A stretch of 64,000 bases of DNA from [Muricauda] lutisoli (nom. illeg.). GTDB lineage: Bacteria > Bacteroidota > Bacteroidia > Flavobacteriales > Flavobacteriaceae. The translations under genes and the position numbers were made by a program. A model generated the notes under the pieces. That model ran no database searches. It was given only the letters and a program-made list of their open reading frames with translations, and was not told the origin of the DNA. The stretch lies in the NCBI RefSeq assembly GCF_017313105.1, contig NZ_JAFLND010000001.1, positions 434,001 to 498,000 on the forward strand, given 5' to 3'. Positions 24,541 through 33,160 of this stretch are shown here, piece after piece (position 1 is the stretch's first letter; every line of letters starts with the position of its first letter).

Positions 24541-24717
24541 TTACTGCCCACATTGGTAATTAATTTTTGACAAACTCAACACTATTATAATTAGAAAGGG
24601 TGAGTTTAGGCTGTAAAAGCAGGCCCTACATGTATAGGGATCCTTGATCAGTCTGTTAGCCCTAAACCTGTATTTAGGAGTTTGTACAAAACTTCGCCCA
24701 ATGTGGGCTTTTTTTTT
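24541..24717 (+). ncRNA. ssrS: 6S RNA (6S-Flavo type, SsrS)
   Basis: In the zapA-rny gap, an 11-bp closing stem gcccacattgg (24546-24556) pairs exactly with ccaatgtgggc (24698-24708), followed by nine T. Inside, caaactc (24571-24577) pairs with gagtttg (24678-24684), and gtttagg (24604-24610) with cctaaac (24661-24667), leaving an open bubble between them as in 6S RNA. 6S RNA binds the housekeeping RNA polymerase holoenzyme and lowers its activity in slow growth. A flavobacterial 6S family between zapA and rny is known. Ends are approximate. Confidence 0.85.
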
Positions 24718-24735
24718 AACTAAACACAAGCAAAC

Positions 24736-26307
24736 ATGGATAATATTATATTAATAGCCGTAGCAGCTGTTGTAGGGTTGGCGATCGGATTTGCAATTGC
24801 CAAGATGATGGAGAAGGGCAAGGCATCCAAAACCATTGCCAATGCGAAGAAGGAAGCGGCCGACATTATTAAAGAAGCCAAGAAGGAAGGTGAGAGTATA
24901 AAAAAAGATAAGATTTTTCAGGCCAAGGAGAAGTTTTTGGAGTTGAAGGCCGAGCATGAGAAAGTCATTATCAATAAAGACAAAAAAATCGGTGAAGCCG
25001 AGAAGAGGACAAGAGATAAAGAGTCCCAAGTGAGCAGCGAGCTCGCCAAGAACAAAAAGCTGAACGATCAACTTCAGGAAAGAATTAAAGAGGTTGCTTA
25101 CAAAAGCGACATACTGGATAAAAAGCAATCCGAAGTAGAGAAACTTCACAAAAGCCAAGTACAACAGTTGGAGGTGATATCCGGGCTTTCTGCCGAGGAC
25201 GCCAAGGCACAATTGCTCGAGTCTTTAAAAGAGACGGCCAAAAGTGATGCCATGGCTTACCTTCAAAATACTTTGGAGGAAGCAAAACTTACCGCACAAC
25301 AAGAGGCCCGAAAAATTGTGGTCAACACCATACAGCGTATCGGAACCGAGGAAGCTGTGGAAAATTGTGTTTCCGTATTTAATCTGGAATCCGACGATGT
25401 AAAGGGACGAATCATTGGGCGTGAGGGTAGAAACATACGAGCCCTTGAATCCGCCACCGGTGTAGAGATCATTGTGGATGATACACCGGAAGCTATTATT
25501 CTGTCCTGTTTTGATTCCGTTAGGAGAGAAGTGGCCCGATTGTCTTTGCACCGATTGGTTACCGATGGTCGAATTCACCCTGCACGTATTGAAGAGGTGG
25601 TGAAAAAGACCGAAAAACAAATCAATGAAGAAATTGCAGAGATAGGAAAGCGTACCGTGATCGATTTGGGCATACATGGATTGCACCCTGAGCTGATCAA
25701 AGCGGTTGGTAGAATGAAATATAGATCCTCTTACGGGCAAAATCTATTGCAGCACTCTAGAGAGGTTGCAAAACTTTGTGGTGTAATGGCTGCCGAATTG
25801 GGTCTTAATCCAAAAATTGCCAAACGTGCTGGATTGTTACACGATATTGGAAAAGTTCCTATGGCCGAAGTGGAAGTGGAAACACCCCACGCCATTTTAG
25901 GTATGCAATGGGCCCAGAAGTATGGTGAAAAGGAAGAAGTGTGCAATGCTATCGGTGCTCACCACGATGAAATTGAAATGACCACCTTGATCTCTCCCAT
26001 AGTACAGGTGTGTGATGCGATCAGTGGAGCTAGACCAGGAGCAAGAAGACAAGTGCTGGATTCGTACATTCAACGTTTGAAGGATTTGGAGGATATCGCA
26101 TTTGGTTTTAATGGAGTGCAAAAAGCATACGCTATTCAAGCAGGTAGGGAACTGCGTGTAATTGTGGAGAGTGAGAAGGTGAACGACGATAAAGCGGCCG
26201 AACTTTCTTTTGAAATCTCACAAAAAATACAGACCGATATGACCTACCCTGGTCAGGTGAAAGTTACCGTAATCAGGGAAACCAGGTCTGTAAACGTAGC
26301 CAAATAG
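24736..26307 (+). CDS. rny: Ribonuclease Y
   Basis: 523 aa membrane-anchored endoribonuclease that starts mRNA decay. One N-terminal membrane helix (about 4-24), a long coiled coil rich in Lys and Glu (about 30-150), a KH domain ([19 protein letters not shown]), and an HD domain with [11 protein letters not shown] and the AIGAHHDE segment. All key residues are intact. It sits directly downstream of 6S RNA and may share its upstream promoter. Confidence 0.96.
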   Translation: MDNIILIAVAAVVGLAIGFAIAKMMEKGKASKTIANAKKEAADIIKEAKKEGESIKKDKIFQAKEKFLELKAEHEKVIINKDKKIGEAEKRTRDKESQVSSELAKNKKLNDQLQERIKEVAYKSDILDKKQSEVEKLHKSQVQQLEVISGLSAEDAKAQLLESLKETAKSDAMAYLQNTLEEAKLTAQQEARKIVVNTIQRIGTEEAVENCVSVFNLESDDVKGRIIGREGRNIRALESATGVEIIVDDTPEAIILSCFDSVRREVARLSLHRLVTDGRIHPARIEEVVKKTEKQINEEIAEIGKRTVIDLGIHGLHPELIKAVGRMKYRSSYGQNLLQHSREVAKLCGVMAAELGLNPKIAKRAGLLHDIGKVPMAEVEVETPHAILGMQWAQKYGEKEEVCNAIGAHHDEIEMTTLISPIVQVCDAISGARPGARRQVLDSYIQRLKDLEDIAFGFNGVQKAYAIQAGRELRVIVESEKVNDDKAAELSFEISQKIQTDMTYPGQVKVTVIRETRSVNVAK

Positions 26308-26314
26308 CAGCGTT

Positions 26315-27559
26315 CTAATTTCTGGTATTGTTCAAAATCCAATTGATGGGAATGTCTTGATATTGAGAACCAGATCGGTTTGTGGTATTGGTTGCATTTT
26401 TTGACATAACAACAAGCCACATACCATCTCCATAGGTTATTGTGGTAATTGAATACCCCTTATCGGCACGTTCTTTAATCCATTCGAACGGATAGGTAGT
26501 TTCGGTTTTCCACGATTGAGAGCCAAGTTTGGAACCTTTGCTCATGGTTAAGGCCCAAAGCCCATTGCCGTGGGTTGCAGAGGTAATTGAATAGCTTTCG
26601 TTCCAATTATCAATGATCCAGTCCCTGGGTATGTCGTAACTTGTCTTCCATCTTTGGGTTTGAATCCCCGTGTTTTTGCTCATTGTCAAATACCAATTGC
26701 CGTTACCGTTCATCATTGCAGTTATGCTATAGCCATCGTCCCATTTTTCATTGACCCAATCTTTTGGGAATGTACTGGACCTTCTCCAGGATTGCGGTCC
26801 CAAGCCATACCCTTTGCTCATTAACACCGCAAATTTGTTCTTACTTTCATCGTAATCAAAAGTGGTAATGTAAAAGCCTTCTCCCCATTGTGCTTTTATC
26901 CATTCGCTAGGGAAGGATGTAGATTCAATTATTTTTTGTTCCGAATAAGATGTTTTACTATTGCTGTCCATAACCGCGGCCCATACCGATTCCCCATCCA
27001 TCCCATTGGCTAGTACTGTGACCGCATTGGTTTCTACTGGAAAAGATATTTCACCCTTGTTCAAATAGACCAATAATTGGAAAAGCTCTTCGTCCTCTTC
27101 AAAATAGTCGTCCATATACCCTTTTGTTAGCGCTTCTGGATTTAATTTGACCCAGTAGAGCATGGGTTTCATGCTTTGTGTGAAATCACCTCCGCCAAAA
27201 GCATTGTCGTCCGCTGTATATGCTTGGTATGAAGCCCCGTTTTCTTTAATATAAAAATTGTCTGCACTGTAGCTACTATTGGAAGGCCCCCTAACTATTT
27301 GTGCACCGAATCCATCCAAATACCTATCGGTGGTGCCATCTGATTTAGTGAAGTTTTTATACTCACATGTATAACTGGCCAATTTGTCTGCCCCATTGGC
27401 ATAATATTTTACGCGCACTAACGCTTCATTTTCACCATAAAAAATAACAAGGGCAGTATATTTTACTTCACCGCTGACCCAACTGGTCTCGTAATAGTCT
27501 TGTGAAAATCCGGAAATCGAGGATAGGAAAATCAGTAGGAGAACAATAATGTTTTTCAT
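26315..27559 (-). CDS. Secreted repeat protein with DUF7477-like repeats
   Basis: 414 aa with a signal peptide (MKNIIVLLLIFLSSISGFSQ). The frame continues 60 codons upstream, but that part is not signal-like. The second half is a tandem repeat of about 43-50 residues, four or five units, of the form W-x-S/T-x-x-[FY]P-x-[DE]WI-x-x-x-W-x-x-GYSIT-x-x-x-x-G-x-G-x-W-x-L-x-MSK. It strongly recalls the C-terminal DUF7477 region of plant casein-kinase-1-like proteins (my recollection). Each unit has paired Trp and a GYSIT strand, suggesting a propeller-like beta domain. Function unknown. Confidence 0.75.
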   Translation of the reverse strand: MKNIIVLLLIFLSSISGFSQDYYETSWVSGEVKYTALVIFYGENEALVRVKYYANGADKLASYTCEYKNFTKSDGTTDRYLDGFGAQIVRGPSNSSYSADNFYIKENGASYQAYTADDNAFGGGDFTQSMKPMLYWVKLNPEALTKGYMDDYFEEDEELFQLLVYLNKGEISFPVETNAVTVLANGMDGESVWAAVMDSNSKTSYSEQKIIESTSFPSEWIKAQWGEGFYITTFDYDESKNKFAVLMSKGYGLGPQSWRRSSTFPKDWVNEKWDDGYSITAMMNGNGNWYLTMSKNTGIQTQRWKTSYDIPRDWIIDNWNESYSITSATHGNGLWALTMSKGSKLGSQSWKTETTYPFEWIKERADKGYSITTITYGDGMWLVVMSKNATNTTNRSGSQYQDIPINWILNNTRN

Positions 27560-27787
27560 GATTGGTGGTAGGATTGGTTTGTTGAATAAATATTTAAAAG
27601 TGCTACTAAATTGAAAAAAACACCAAAAAAATAGGTGTATTGCCAAATAAAGCACGTAAATGCCAGTTTTTCGTGAAGCATTGAACGTTTTGTTGCCTTT
27701 TAATCTAATGGCCAACTGACAATTATCATACTTTTCCAAAAAGGATCACGGTAACTTCATTCAGCGAATTGTTAAAGTACCTGAGCG
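27560..27787. other. Divergent intergenic region
   Basis: 228 bp between the DUF7477-like gene and the CBS gene. A cacc/ggtg arm pair (27621-27624 and 27634-27637) flanks an A-rich loop; on the minus strand a T-run follows it, so it might be a weak terminator or leader structure. No ORF here looks coding and no strong promoter box is seen. Confidence 0.35.
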
Positions 27788-28210
27788 ATGAAAAATGGTG
27801 TGCCCGTTTCAAAAATAATGACCAAAAACTTGGTCACTTTAGGCCTGTCTGATGAATTGGTGACTGCAGAGAGACTATTTAAAAAACATCATATTAGACA
27901 TATACCCGTTGTCGAGGGAAATAAAATCAAGGGGATGTTGAGTTATACCGACTTACTTCGGATTAGTTTTGCCGACGCCATAGATGAGAATGAGGAATAT
28001 GTGGACACAATTGTCTACAATATGTTTACGATTCCCCAAGTAATGGTACACGATGTTGTTAGTGTAACTTCCGATACGACCATTAAAGAGGTCGCCGAAA
28101 TTTTATCGAAACGGGAATTTCATGCTTTGCCCATTGTTGACGATGGTAAACTCAAAGGTATTGTAACCACTACGGACTTGATAAGGTACTTTTTGAAAAG
28201 TATTTTCTAA
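27788..28210 (+). CDS. Two-CBS-domain protein
   Basis: 140 aa made of two CBS modules (about 8-65 and 72-135). The first has VPVSKIMTKNLVTL and HIRHIPVVEGNKIKGMLSYTDLL, the second HALPIVDDGKLKGIVTTTDLIRYFL. Such proteins usually bind adenine nucleotides and act as small regulatory partners. No enzyme domain is attached and no target is implied by the neighbours. It converges with the DUF349 gene. Confidence 0.9.
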   Translation: MKNGVPVSKIMTKNLVTLGLSDELVTAERLFKKHHIRHIPVVEGNKIKGMLSYTDLLRISFADAIDENEEYVDTIVYNMFTIPQVMVHDVVSVTSDTTIKEVAEILSKREFHALPIVDDGKLKGIVTTTDLIRYFLKSIF

Positions 28211-28256
28211 AAAAAAATATCGGAAAAGATGGCATAGGGAACATTAGGTTTAAACC

Positions 28257-30314
28257 TTATTCTTCCTCATTGCCATTTTCTTCGTCATCTTCTGTTTCCT
28301 TGTTGAGCTTGTGCTCCAGAATATTGAGCTTCTTCATCTTTTCTTTCCAGGTTTGAAGCGCTTCTTTTTGTTTGTCCAATTTGTTGATGACCTCTTTTAC
28401 CAAAGGATTGTCTTCGGAGTCGTCCGAGAAAAACTGAAGATTGTTCTCCAATTGACGGATTTCCGACTTTACATCATCAATTTTACGCTTAACAAACACA
28501 CGTTCGTTTCCAATGGCGTAGTTGTCTTCTGTTTTCGCAAGTTCCTGAACTTTGTTTCCATACTTGAGCAACTCGGACTGTTGCTTGCCAACCCCCAACT
28601 TTTTGAATAAGGCATCCACAATTTTGTTGAACTTACTGTTGATGTGCTTTTTATTATAGGGAATACGGCCATATTTTTTCCATTCCGCCAAAAAGGCCTT
28701 AATGTCTTCAATATCCTTTTTCTTGTCGCCACTAAGTTGAAATTCCTTTAAACGATCCAAGCATTCGCTCTTCTTTTTAAAGTTTTCAAATTCTTCTTTA
28801 TGGGCTTCGTTCTTTTCAGCATGTAATCTATCAAAATAATGGTTACAGGCATCTTTGAACTCTTTCCAGATTTTATCGGAATATTTTCTTGGGACATGGC
28901 CAATTTTTTTCCAATCGCTCTGAATCCGTTTCATTTGAGGGGTTACCTCGGACCAATCATCGCTATCCTTTAAAGAAACCGCCAATTCCAAAAGCTCTTT
29001 TTTCTTTTCAAGGTTTTGCTGCTGCTCTTTCTTTTGGTTTTTATAGAAGGCATTCTTGGTCCTATTGAACTTGCGAACGGTTTCCTTAAAATGGCTCCAA
29101 GTTTCCTCATTTACTTTTTGGGGAACCCTGCCCGCCTTGAAGAAAGCTTCCCTAAGGGCCTCTACTTCTTTTATTTGTTGTTGGATGCCTCTGTGGTTGT
29201 CCGCAACATTCTCGGCTATTTTACCAATGTTTCCTATAATCTCCTGCTTTTTCTCCAGATTCTTCTCGTAGGACTTTTCCAGTTCTTGGAAGTGTTCCTG
29301 CCTACGTTGGTGCATGGCCTTGGTGGCATTGCTGAATTTTTCCCAGATCTCTTCACGGTGTTCCTTGGCCACAGGGCCTATGTCCTCTTTCCAGATCTTG
29401 TGAAGGGTTTGCAGTTCCCTAAAGGCCTTGTTCAAATCTGGTTCGTCTACCAAGGCTTCGGCACGTTCCACCAATTTTTGCTTTTCTTCCAGATTGTGTT
29501 TAAAATCCAGATCGCGCAATTCGCGGTTTAGGTGCAGAAAATCGTAAAAGATTTCCATGTGGTGATGGTAGGTACGCCAAACATCGTTATAACTGGCACG
29601 TGGAATGGGTCCTGCATTTTTCCAACGGCTCTGGAGGTCCTTAAAGTTATTGTAGGTGGTGTTAATGTCCTCCTCGATATCAATAAGTCCTTTTAACTCT
29701 TCAATAATATCCAATCTCTTTTGAAGGTTGGTCTTTAAAGATTGATCTAATTGCTTATAATATTGGTCTCTCTTTTCACGAAAATCGGAATACACTTCGT
29801 TGAATTGCCTTTTGGCGACCGAATTATATCGAAAATCTATTTCGTTACCACCTTTGGATACGAATTCCTCTTTTTTCTCATCGAGGAACTCCTGAAATTT
29901 TTGGTCAAACTCATGTTTAATGGCACTAACATGCTTGTTAATGGCCTGTACTTTCTCATTTTTCACCAAACGTTGCAATTCGCCAACAAGGTTTTCCATG
30001 GACATGGAATGATAGTCCAGCATAGGGATGGTATGACGCTTTTCGTTTTCACTATCCTCAGCGTCTTCGGCATTGGATTCATCTATTTCATCCAAATGCT
30101 CATTGGAATCGTCCTTTTCTGCAGTTTTTTGCTCGCTCTTGGTTTCGGAAACGGTTTCCTCTTCGGGTTCTTTTGAACCATCGGTTTCTGATACAGTTTC
30201 TTCGGCTACTTTTGGTTCGGCCTTTGTGGTCTCCTCCAAATTAGCTTTTTTGTTCTCTGTTGTTTCCTCTGTGCCACCTTCAGCTTGCTGAAGTTTACGA
30301 TCGTTTTCCTGCAT
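28257..30314 (-). CDS. DUF349 repeat protein
   Basis: 685 aa. An acidic low-complexity N-terminus (residues about 1-95, rich in Glu, Ser and Thr) precedes four or five helical DUF349 units, each with an IxxxWK-x-[IA]G-x-[VI]P pattern (for example SRWKNAGPIPRASYNDVW and DWKKIGHVPRKYSDKIW). The C-terminus is a coiled coil with an acidic tail. Function is unknown; E. coli YicC-unrelated DUF349 proteins are few, and the phylum has long ones. A -7-like box TACTTTTG (plus 30382-30389) lies 68 nt upstream. Confidence 0.88.
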   Translation of the reverse strand: MQENDRKLQQAEGGTEETTENKKANLEETTKAEPKVAEETVSETDGSKEPEEETVSETKSEQKTAEKDDSNEHLDEIDESNAEDAEDSENEKRHTIPMLDYHSMSMENLVGELQRLVKNEKVQAINKHVSAIKHEFDQKFQEFLDEKKEEFVSKGGNEIDFRYNSVAKRQFNEVYSDFREKRDQYYKQLDQSLKTNLQKRLDIIEELKGLIDIEEDINTTYNNFKDLQSRWKNAGPIPRASYNDVWRTYHHHMEIFYDFLHLNRELRDLDFKHNLEEKQKLVERAEALVDEPDLNKAFRELQTLHKIWKEDIGPVAKEHREEIWEKFSNATKAMHQRRQEHFQELEKSYEKNLEKKQEIIGNIGKIAENVADNHRGIQQQIKEVEALREAFFKAGRVPQKVNEETWSHFKETVRKFNRTKNAFYKNQKKEQQQNLEKKKELLELAVSLKDSDDWSEVTPQMKRIQSDWKKIGHVPRKYSDKIWKEFKDACNHYFDRLHAEKNEAHKEEFENFKKKSECLDRLKEFQLSGDKKKDIEDIKAFLAEWKKYGRIPYNKKHINSKFNKIVDALFKKLGVGKQQSELLKYGNKVQELAKTEDNYAIGNERVFVKRKIDDVKSEIRQLENNLQFFSDDSEDNPLVKEVINKLDKQKEALQTWKEKMKKLNILEHKLNKETEDDEENGNEEE

Positions 30315-30456
30315 TATTTGCTTATTTACCTACTTGATTGATGAAAGTTATAGCCAATTTAACAACTAAATTGTCTAATAGCAAAAGTATTGATTCTTCT
30401 TTTGCACCATGTAAAGCTTGTACGGAATGGCTGAATCCTTATGTAGATAGCTGGTT

Positions 30457-31188
30457 TTAGCCTTTGTTCCAAATTTCCCAAGCTTTTTCAGCTTGTTGTT
30501 CCAACATTTTTAACCCGTTGCATATGGTAGCCCCATTGGCTTCCCCCATGGCTAGAAAACGGGTTTTTTCAGGATTGTAGATCAAATCGTATAACAAATG
30601 CTCAGGTCCAATATGCTGGTAAGGTAATGTAGGTTTTTCTTCAATATTAGGGAAAGTTCCCAAGGGGGTACAGTTAATGATCAGGGTGTTTTCCTTAATA
30701 ATGTTTTCGTCCAGTTCTCCGTAAGTGTACTGTCCTTCTTTTTTGTTGCGCGAAACATAGGTGCTTGTAATTCCTAGTTCGTCAAGAACAAAACGGACTG
30801 CTTTGGAGGCACCTCCCGTTCCCAAAACCAAAGCCTTGGTGTGATGTGGTTTTAAAAAAGGTTCCAGCGATTTTTGAAAACCATAGGCGTCTGTATTATA
30901 ACCTTTCAATCCATTTTTTGAAAATTCAATGGTATTTACAGCTCCAATTTTGGCAGCTTTTGAATCTAATTCATCCAAATAGGGAATAATATCCTGTTTG
31001 TAGGGAATAGTTACGTTCAGGCCTTTTAAGCTATTGTCGGACAGTATGCTTTTGACTTCATCGATCTGTTGGATATCAAAATTTTCATAGCTGTAATCCT
31101 CCAGGCCCAGTTTGTTGAATTTCTGAGTGAAATACCCCTGCGAAAAAGAATAAGAAATGTTTCTACCTAGAAGTCCGAACCTTTTCAT
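30457..31188 (-). CDS. aroE: Shikimate dehydrogenase AroE
   Basis: 243 aa. Reduces 3-dehydroshikimate to shikimate with NADPH in chorismate synthesis. The N-terminus MKRFGLLGRNISYSFS, the NVTIPYK motif, the NTDAYGF motif and the nucleotide loop VLGTGGASKAV are all intact. The frame can also start at ATG 31209; 31188 gives the family N-terminus. It overlaps the end of the upstream DUF368 gene by 26 nt. Confidence 0.95.
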   Translation of the reverse strand: MKRFGLLGRNISYSFSQGYFTQKFNKLGLEDYSYENFDIQQIDEVKSILSDNSLKGLNVTIPYKQDIIPYLDELDSKAAKIGAVNTIEFSKNGLKGYNTDAYGFQKSLEPFLKPHHTKALVLGTGGASKAVRFVLDELGITSTYVSRNKKEGQYTYGELDENIIKENTLIINCTPLGTFPNIEEKPTLPYQHIGPEHLLYDLIYNPEKTRFLAMGEANGATICNGLKMLEQQAEKAWEIWNKG

Positions 31189-32203
31189 TTTTTTGTCTGT
31201 TGTTGCCATACCAATCCAAAATCAATAATACCAAAATCCCCATTAAAATAAAAAGTATGGCCCACCAGGTTTCTGCTTCTGCCAAATGTGGTAAGCGGCG
31301 TTCGTAGTTGAGGATGATTTTATCCCCATTGGAATCCAACAAAGTGTTGCCGGCCCCATCCAACTTAAAAATGGTTCTTTTCCATGGCCACAGCACGCCC
31401 AATGATCCTGTTATGAATCCTAACAATACTGCCGTTGTTATAGCTTTAAAATGTTTTAAAACATAACTCAGTAAATGTGAGAAAGTGACCAGACCTGTTA
31501 CCGAACCTAAAGTGAAAACTCCCAGAATTTCAAGGATTTGTATGCGCTCTTTATTCTTCCAGAAACTAAAATCCCCAGAGAAAATCTCTGAAATTGTATC
31601 ATAAAGGGCATTAACGGAATCTACCAAAAGCAGCACGTAATTGCCCAATAAGATTAATATGAACGAACCTGAAAGCCCGGGAAGCGTCATCCCGGAAACA
31701 CTTATGATGCCACAGAAAAAGATGAATAACAAGTTGTCGTTTTCTTTGGCGGGATTTAAAAAACTAATGGATATTCCTATAACCAACCCTATGATTCCCG
31801 CTGGAATGGTTCGTTGATCCCAAGGGGAAAAATCCTTTCCTATGTGATAGATGGAGCCTATGACCATTCCAAAAAATGTGGCCCAAACAAAAAGTTCGTT
31901 GTGGTCTAAAAAATAGTCCAGAATGCGGGAAACGCTAAAGTAGCTCACCAACATCCCGAAAATCAAAAGACCTAGGAATTTGGCATTGATGTATTGAAAA
32001 AAACTTTTGAACCTGCCGTTGAACAGGAGTTTCAAGGCTTTGGAATTCAGTTTTTGAAGGGAATAGATGAATTCTTCATAAAAACCGGCCACAAAAGCAA
32101 CAATACCCCCCGAAACTCCAGGAACTTTGTTGGCAGCTCCCATGCATAAGCCTTTTATGACCAAGAAGAAATTATCCAGAAATGTTCTAGGTTGTTGTGG
32201 CAT
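31163..32203 (-). CDS. DUF368 (PopT-type polyprenyl-phosphate transporter), copy 2
   Basis: 346 aa, about eight membrane helices. The signature AANKVPGVSGGIVAFVAGFYEEFI near the N-terminus and a second conserved GLSGSFILILLG are typical. The DUF368 family includes PopT, which returns undecaprenyl phosphate to the inner leaflet (family knowledge). In this copy an insert of about 25 residues (about 280-305) and a longer C-terminus distinguish it from its neighbour. It lies 18 nt after copy 1 and overlaps aroE. Confidence 0.85.
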   Translation of the reverse strand: MPQQPRTFLDNFFLVIKGLCMGAANKVPGVSGGIVAFVAGFYEEFIYSLQKLNSKALKLLFNGRFKSFFQYINAKFLGLLIFGMLVSYFSVSRILDYFLDHNELFVWATFFGMVIGSIYHIGKDFSPWDQRTIPAGIIGLVIGISISFLNPAKENDNLLFIFFCGIISVSGMTLPGLSGSFILILLGNYVLLLVDSVNALYDTISEIFSGDFSFWKNKERIQILEILGVFTLGSVTGLVTFSHLLSYVLKHFKAITTAVLLGFITGSLGVLWPWKRTIFKLDGAGNTLLDSNGDKIILNYERRLPHLAEAETWWAILFILMGILVLLILDWYGNNRQKNEKVRTSR

Positions 32204-32221
32204 GAGACCTTATGGTTTTCC

Positions 32222-33139
32222 TTATTTTTTGGAAGCTACTCTTTCCAGGATAAAAATAAGTGAAAAACCTAGGATGGCTAATACTATGGCAAGCATTAAT
32301 TTACCATCTCCCTCAAAAGCACCGGGCAGCACGTTCATATCGTCTACAACTACGGTTTTTTCGCCAAAGGTTTTGGTTTCCAAAACTTTTTTCCAAGGCC
32401 AAATTTTGTTCAAAGAGCCAAGAATGAACCCGGTCAATAGTGCCAAAGTGATGTTTTTGTAGTGGTTGAACATCCATTTGAGCAGGCGAGCAAAGCTCAG
32501 GAGTCCGAAAATAGCACCAACACCTACCGTTAGAATGATTTTAATATCCCTTTCGTGAACAGCATCCAAAATTGTCTTATAGGAACCCAACAATACAAGG
32601 ATAAAAGCTCCCGATATTCCTGGAAGAATCATTGCGCAAATCGCAAGGGCACCCGAGAGAAACAGATAAGGCAAGCTGTCTACATTATCATTGGCGGGCA
32701 GTTCGGTGATAAAAAATGCCAAAGCGGCACCGAATACCAAGACCGCTGCTGTTCCCAAAGTCCATTTGGTGATCTCTTTTCCTACAAAAAAGATACTGGC
32801 GAGAACCAATCCAAAGAAAAAGGACCATAGCAAAACAGGTTCGTTTTCCAATAACCAACTCAGAAATTTTGCCAGAGAAAGCACGCTAACAATGATTCCA
32901 AGGAAAAGGGCCAACAAAAAGTTGCCGTTCACTTTGTTCCAAACGGATTTGATGCCATCTTTCCTTAAAATTTTAACCAAGGAAAAATCTATACTGTTGA
33001 TGGAGGTGATAAGTTCTTCATAAATGCCCGAAATAAAGGCAATGGTTCCTCCGGAAACTCCTGGTACTACATCGGCGGCTCCCATGGCCATACCTTTAAG
33101 GGTAACGAATACGTAGTCCAGTAAACGACGTGCTTGCAT
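32222..33139 (-). CDS. DUF368 (PopT-type polyprenyl-phosphate transporter), copy 1
   Basis: 305 aa, about eight membrane helices. N-terminal signature GAADVVPGVSGGTIAFISGIYEEL, internal repeat-like PGISGAFILVLLGSYK. Paralogous to the next gene, with both sharing the FNHYKNI-like and GSL-x-x-[IV]WPWK motifs. Undecaprenyl phosphate recycling supports peptidoglycan and LPS synthesis. The pair is probably co-transcribed with the TPR gene upstream (gap 21 nt) and aroE downstream. Confidence 0.87.
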   Translation of the reverse strand: MQARRLLDYVFVTLKGMAMGAADVVPGVSGGTIAFISGIYEELITSINSIDFSLVKILRKDGIKSVWNKVNGNFLLALFLGIIVSVLSLAKFLSWLLENEPVLLWSFFFGLVLASIFFVGKEITKWTLGTAAVLVFGAALAFFITELPANDNVDSLPYLFLSGALAICAMILPGISGAFILVLLGSYKTILDAVHERDIKIILTVGVGAIFGLLSFARLLKWMFNHYKNITLALLTGFILGSLNKIWPWKKVLETKTFGEKTVVVDDMNVLPGAFEGDGKLMLAIVLAILGFSLIFILERVASKK

Positions 33140-33160
33140 GAATATGGAATAATCTGTTGG

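Noticed and set aside
24520..24735. Possible tRNA or leader-encoded peptide in the zapA-rny gap
   Set aside because: No tRNA arms are present and no ORF is convincing; the pairing pattern fits 6S RNA much better.
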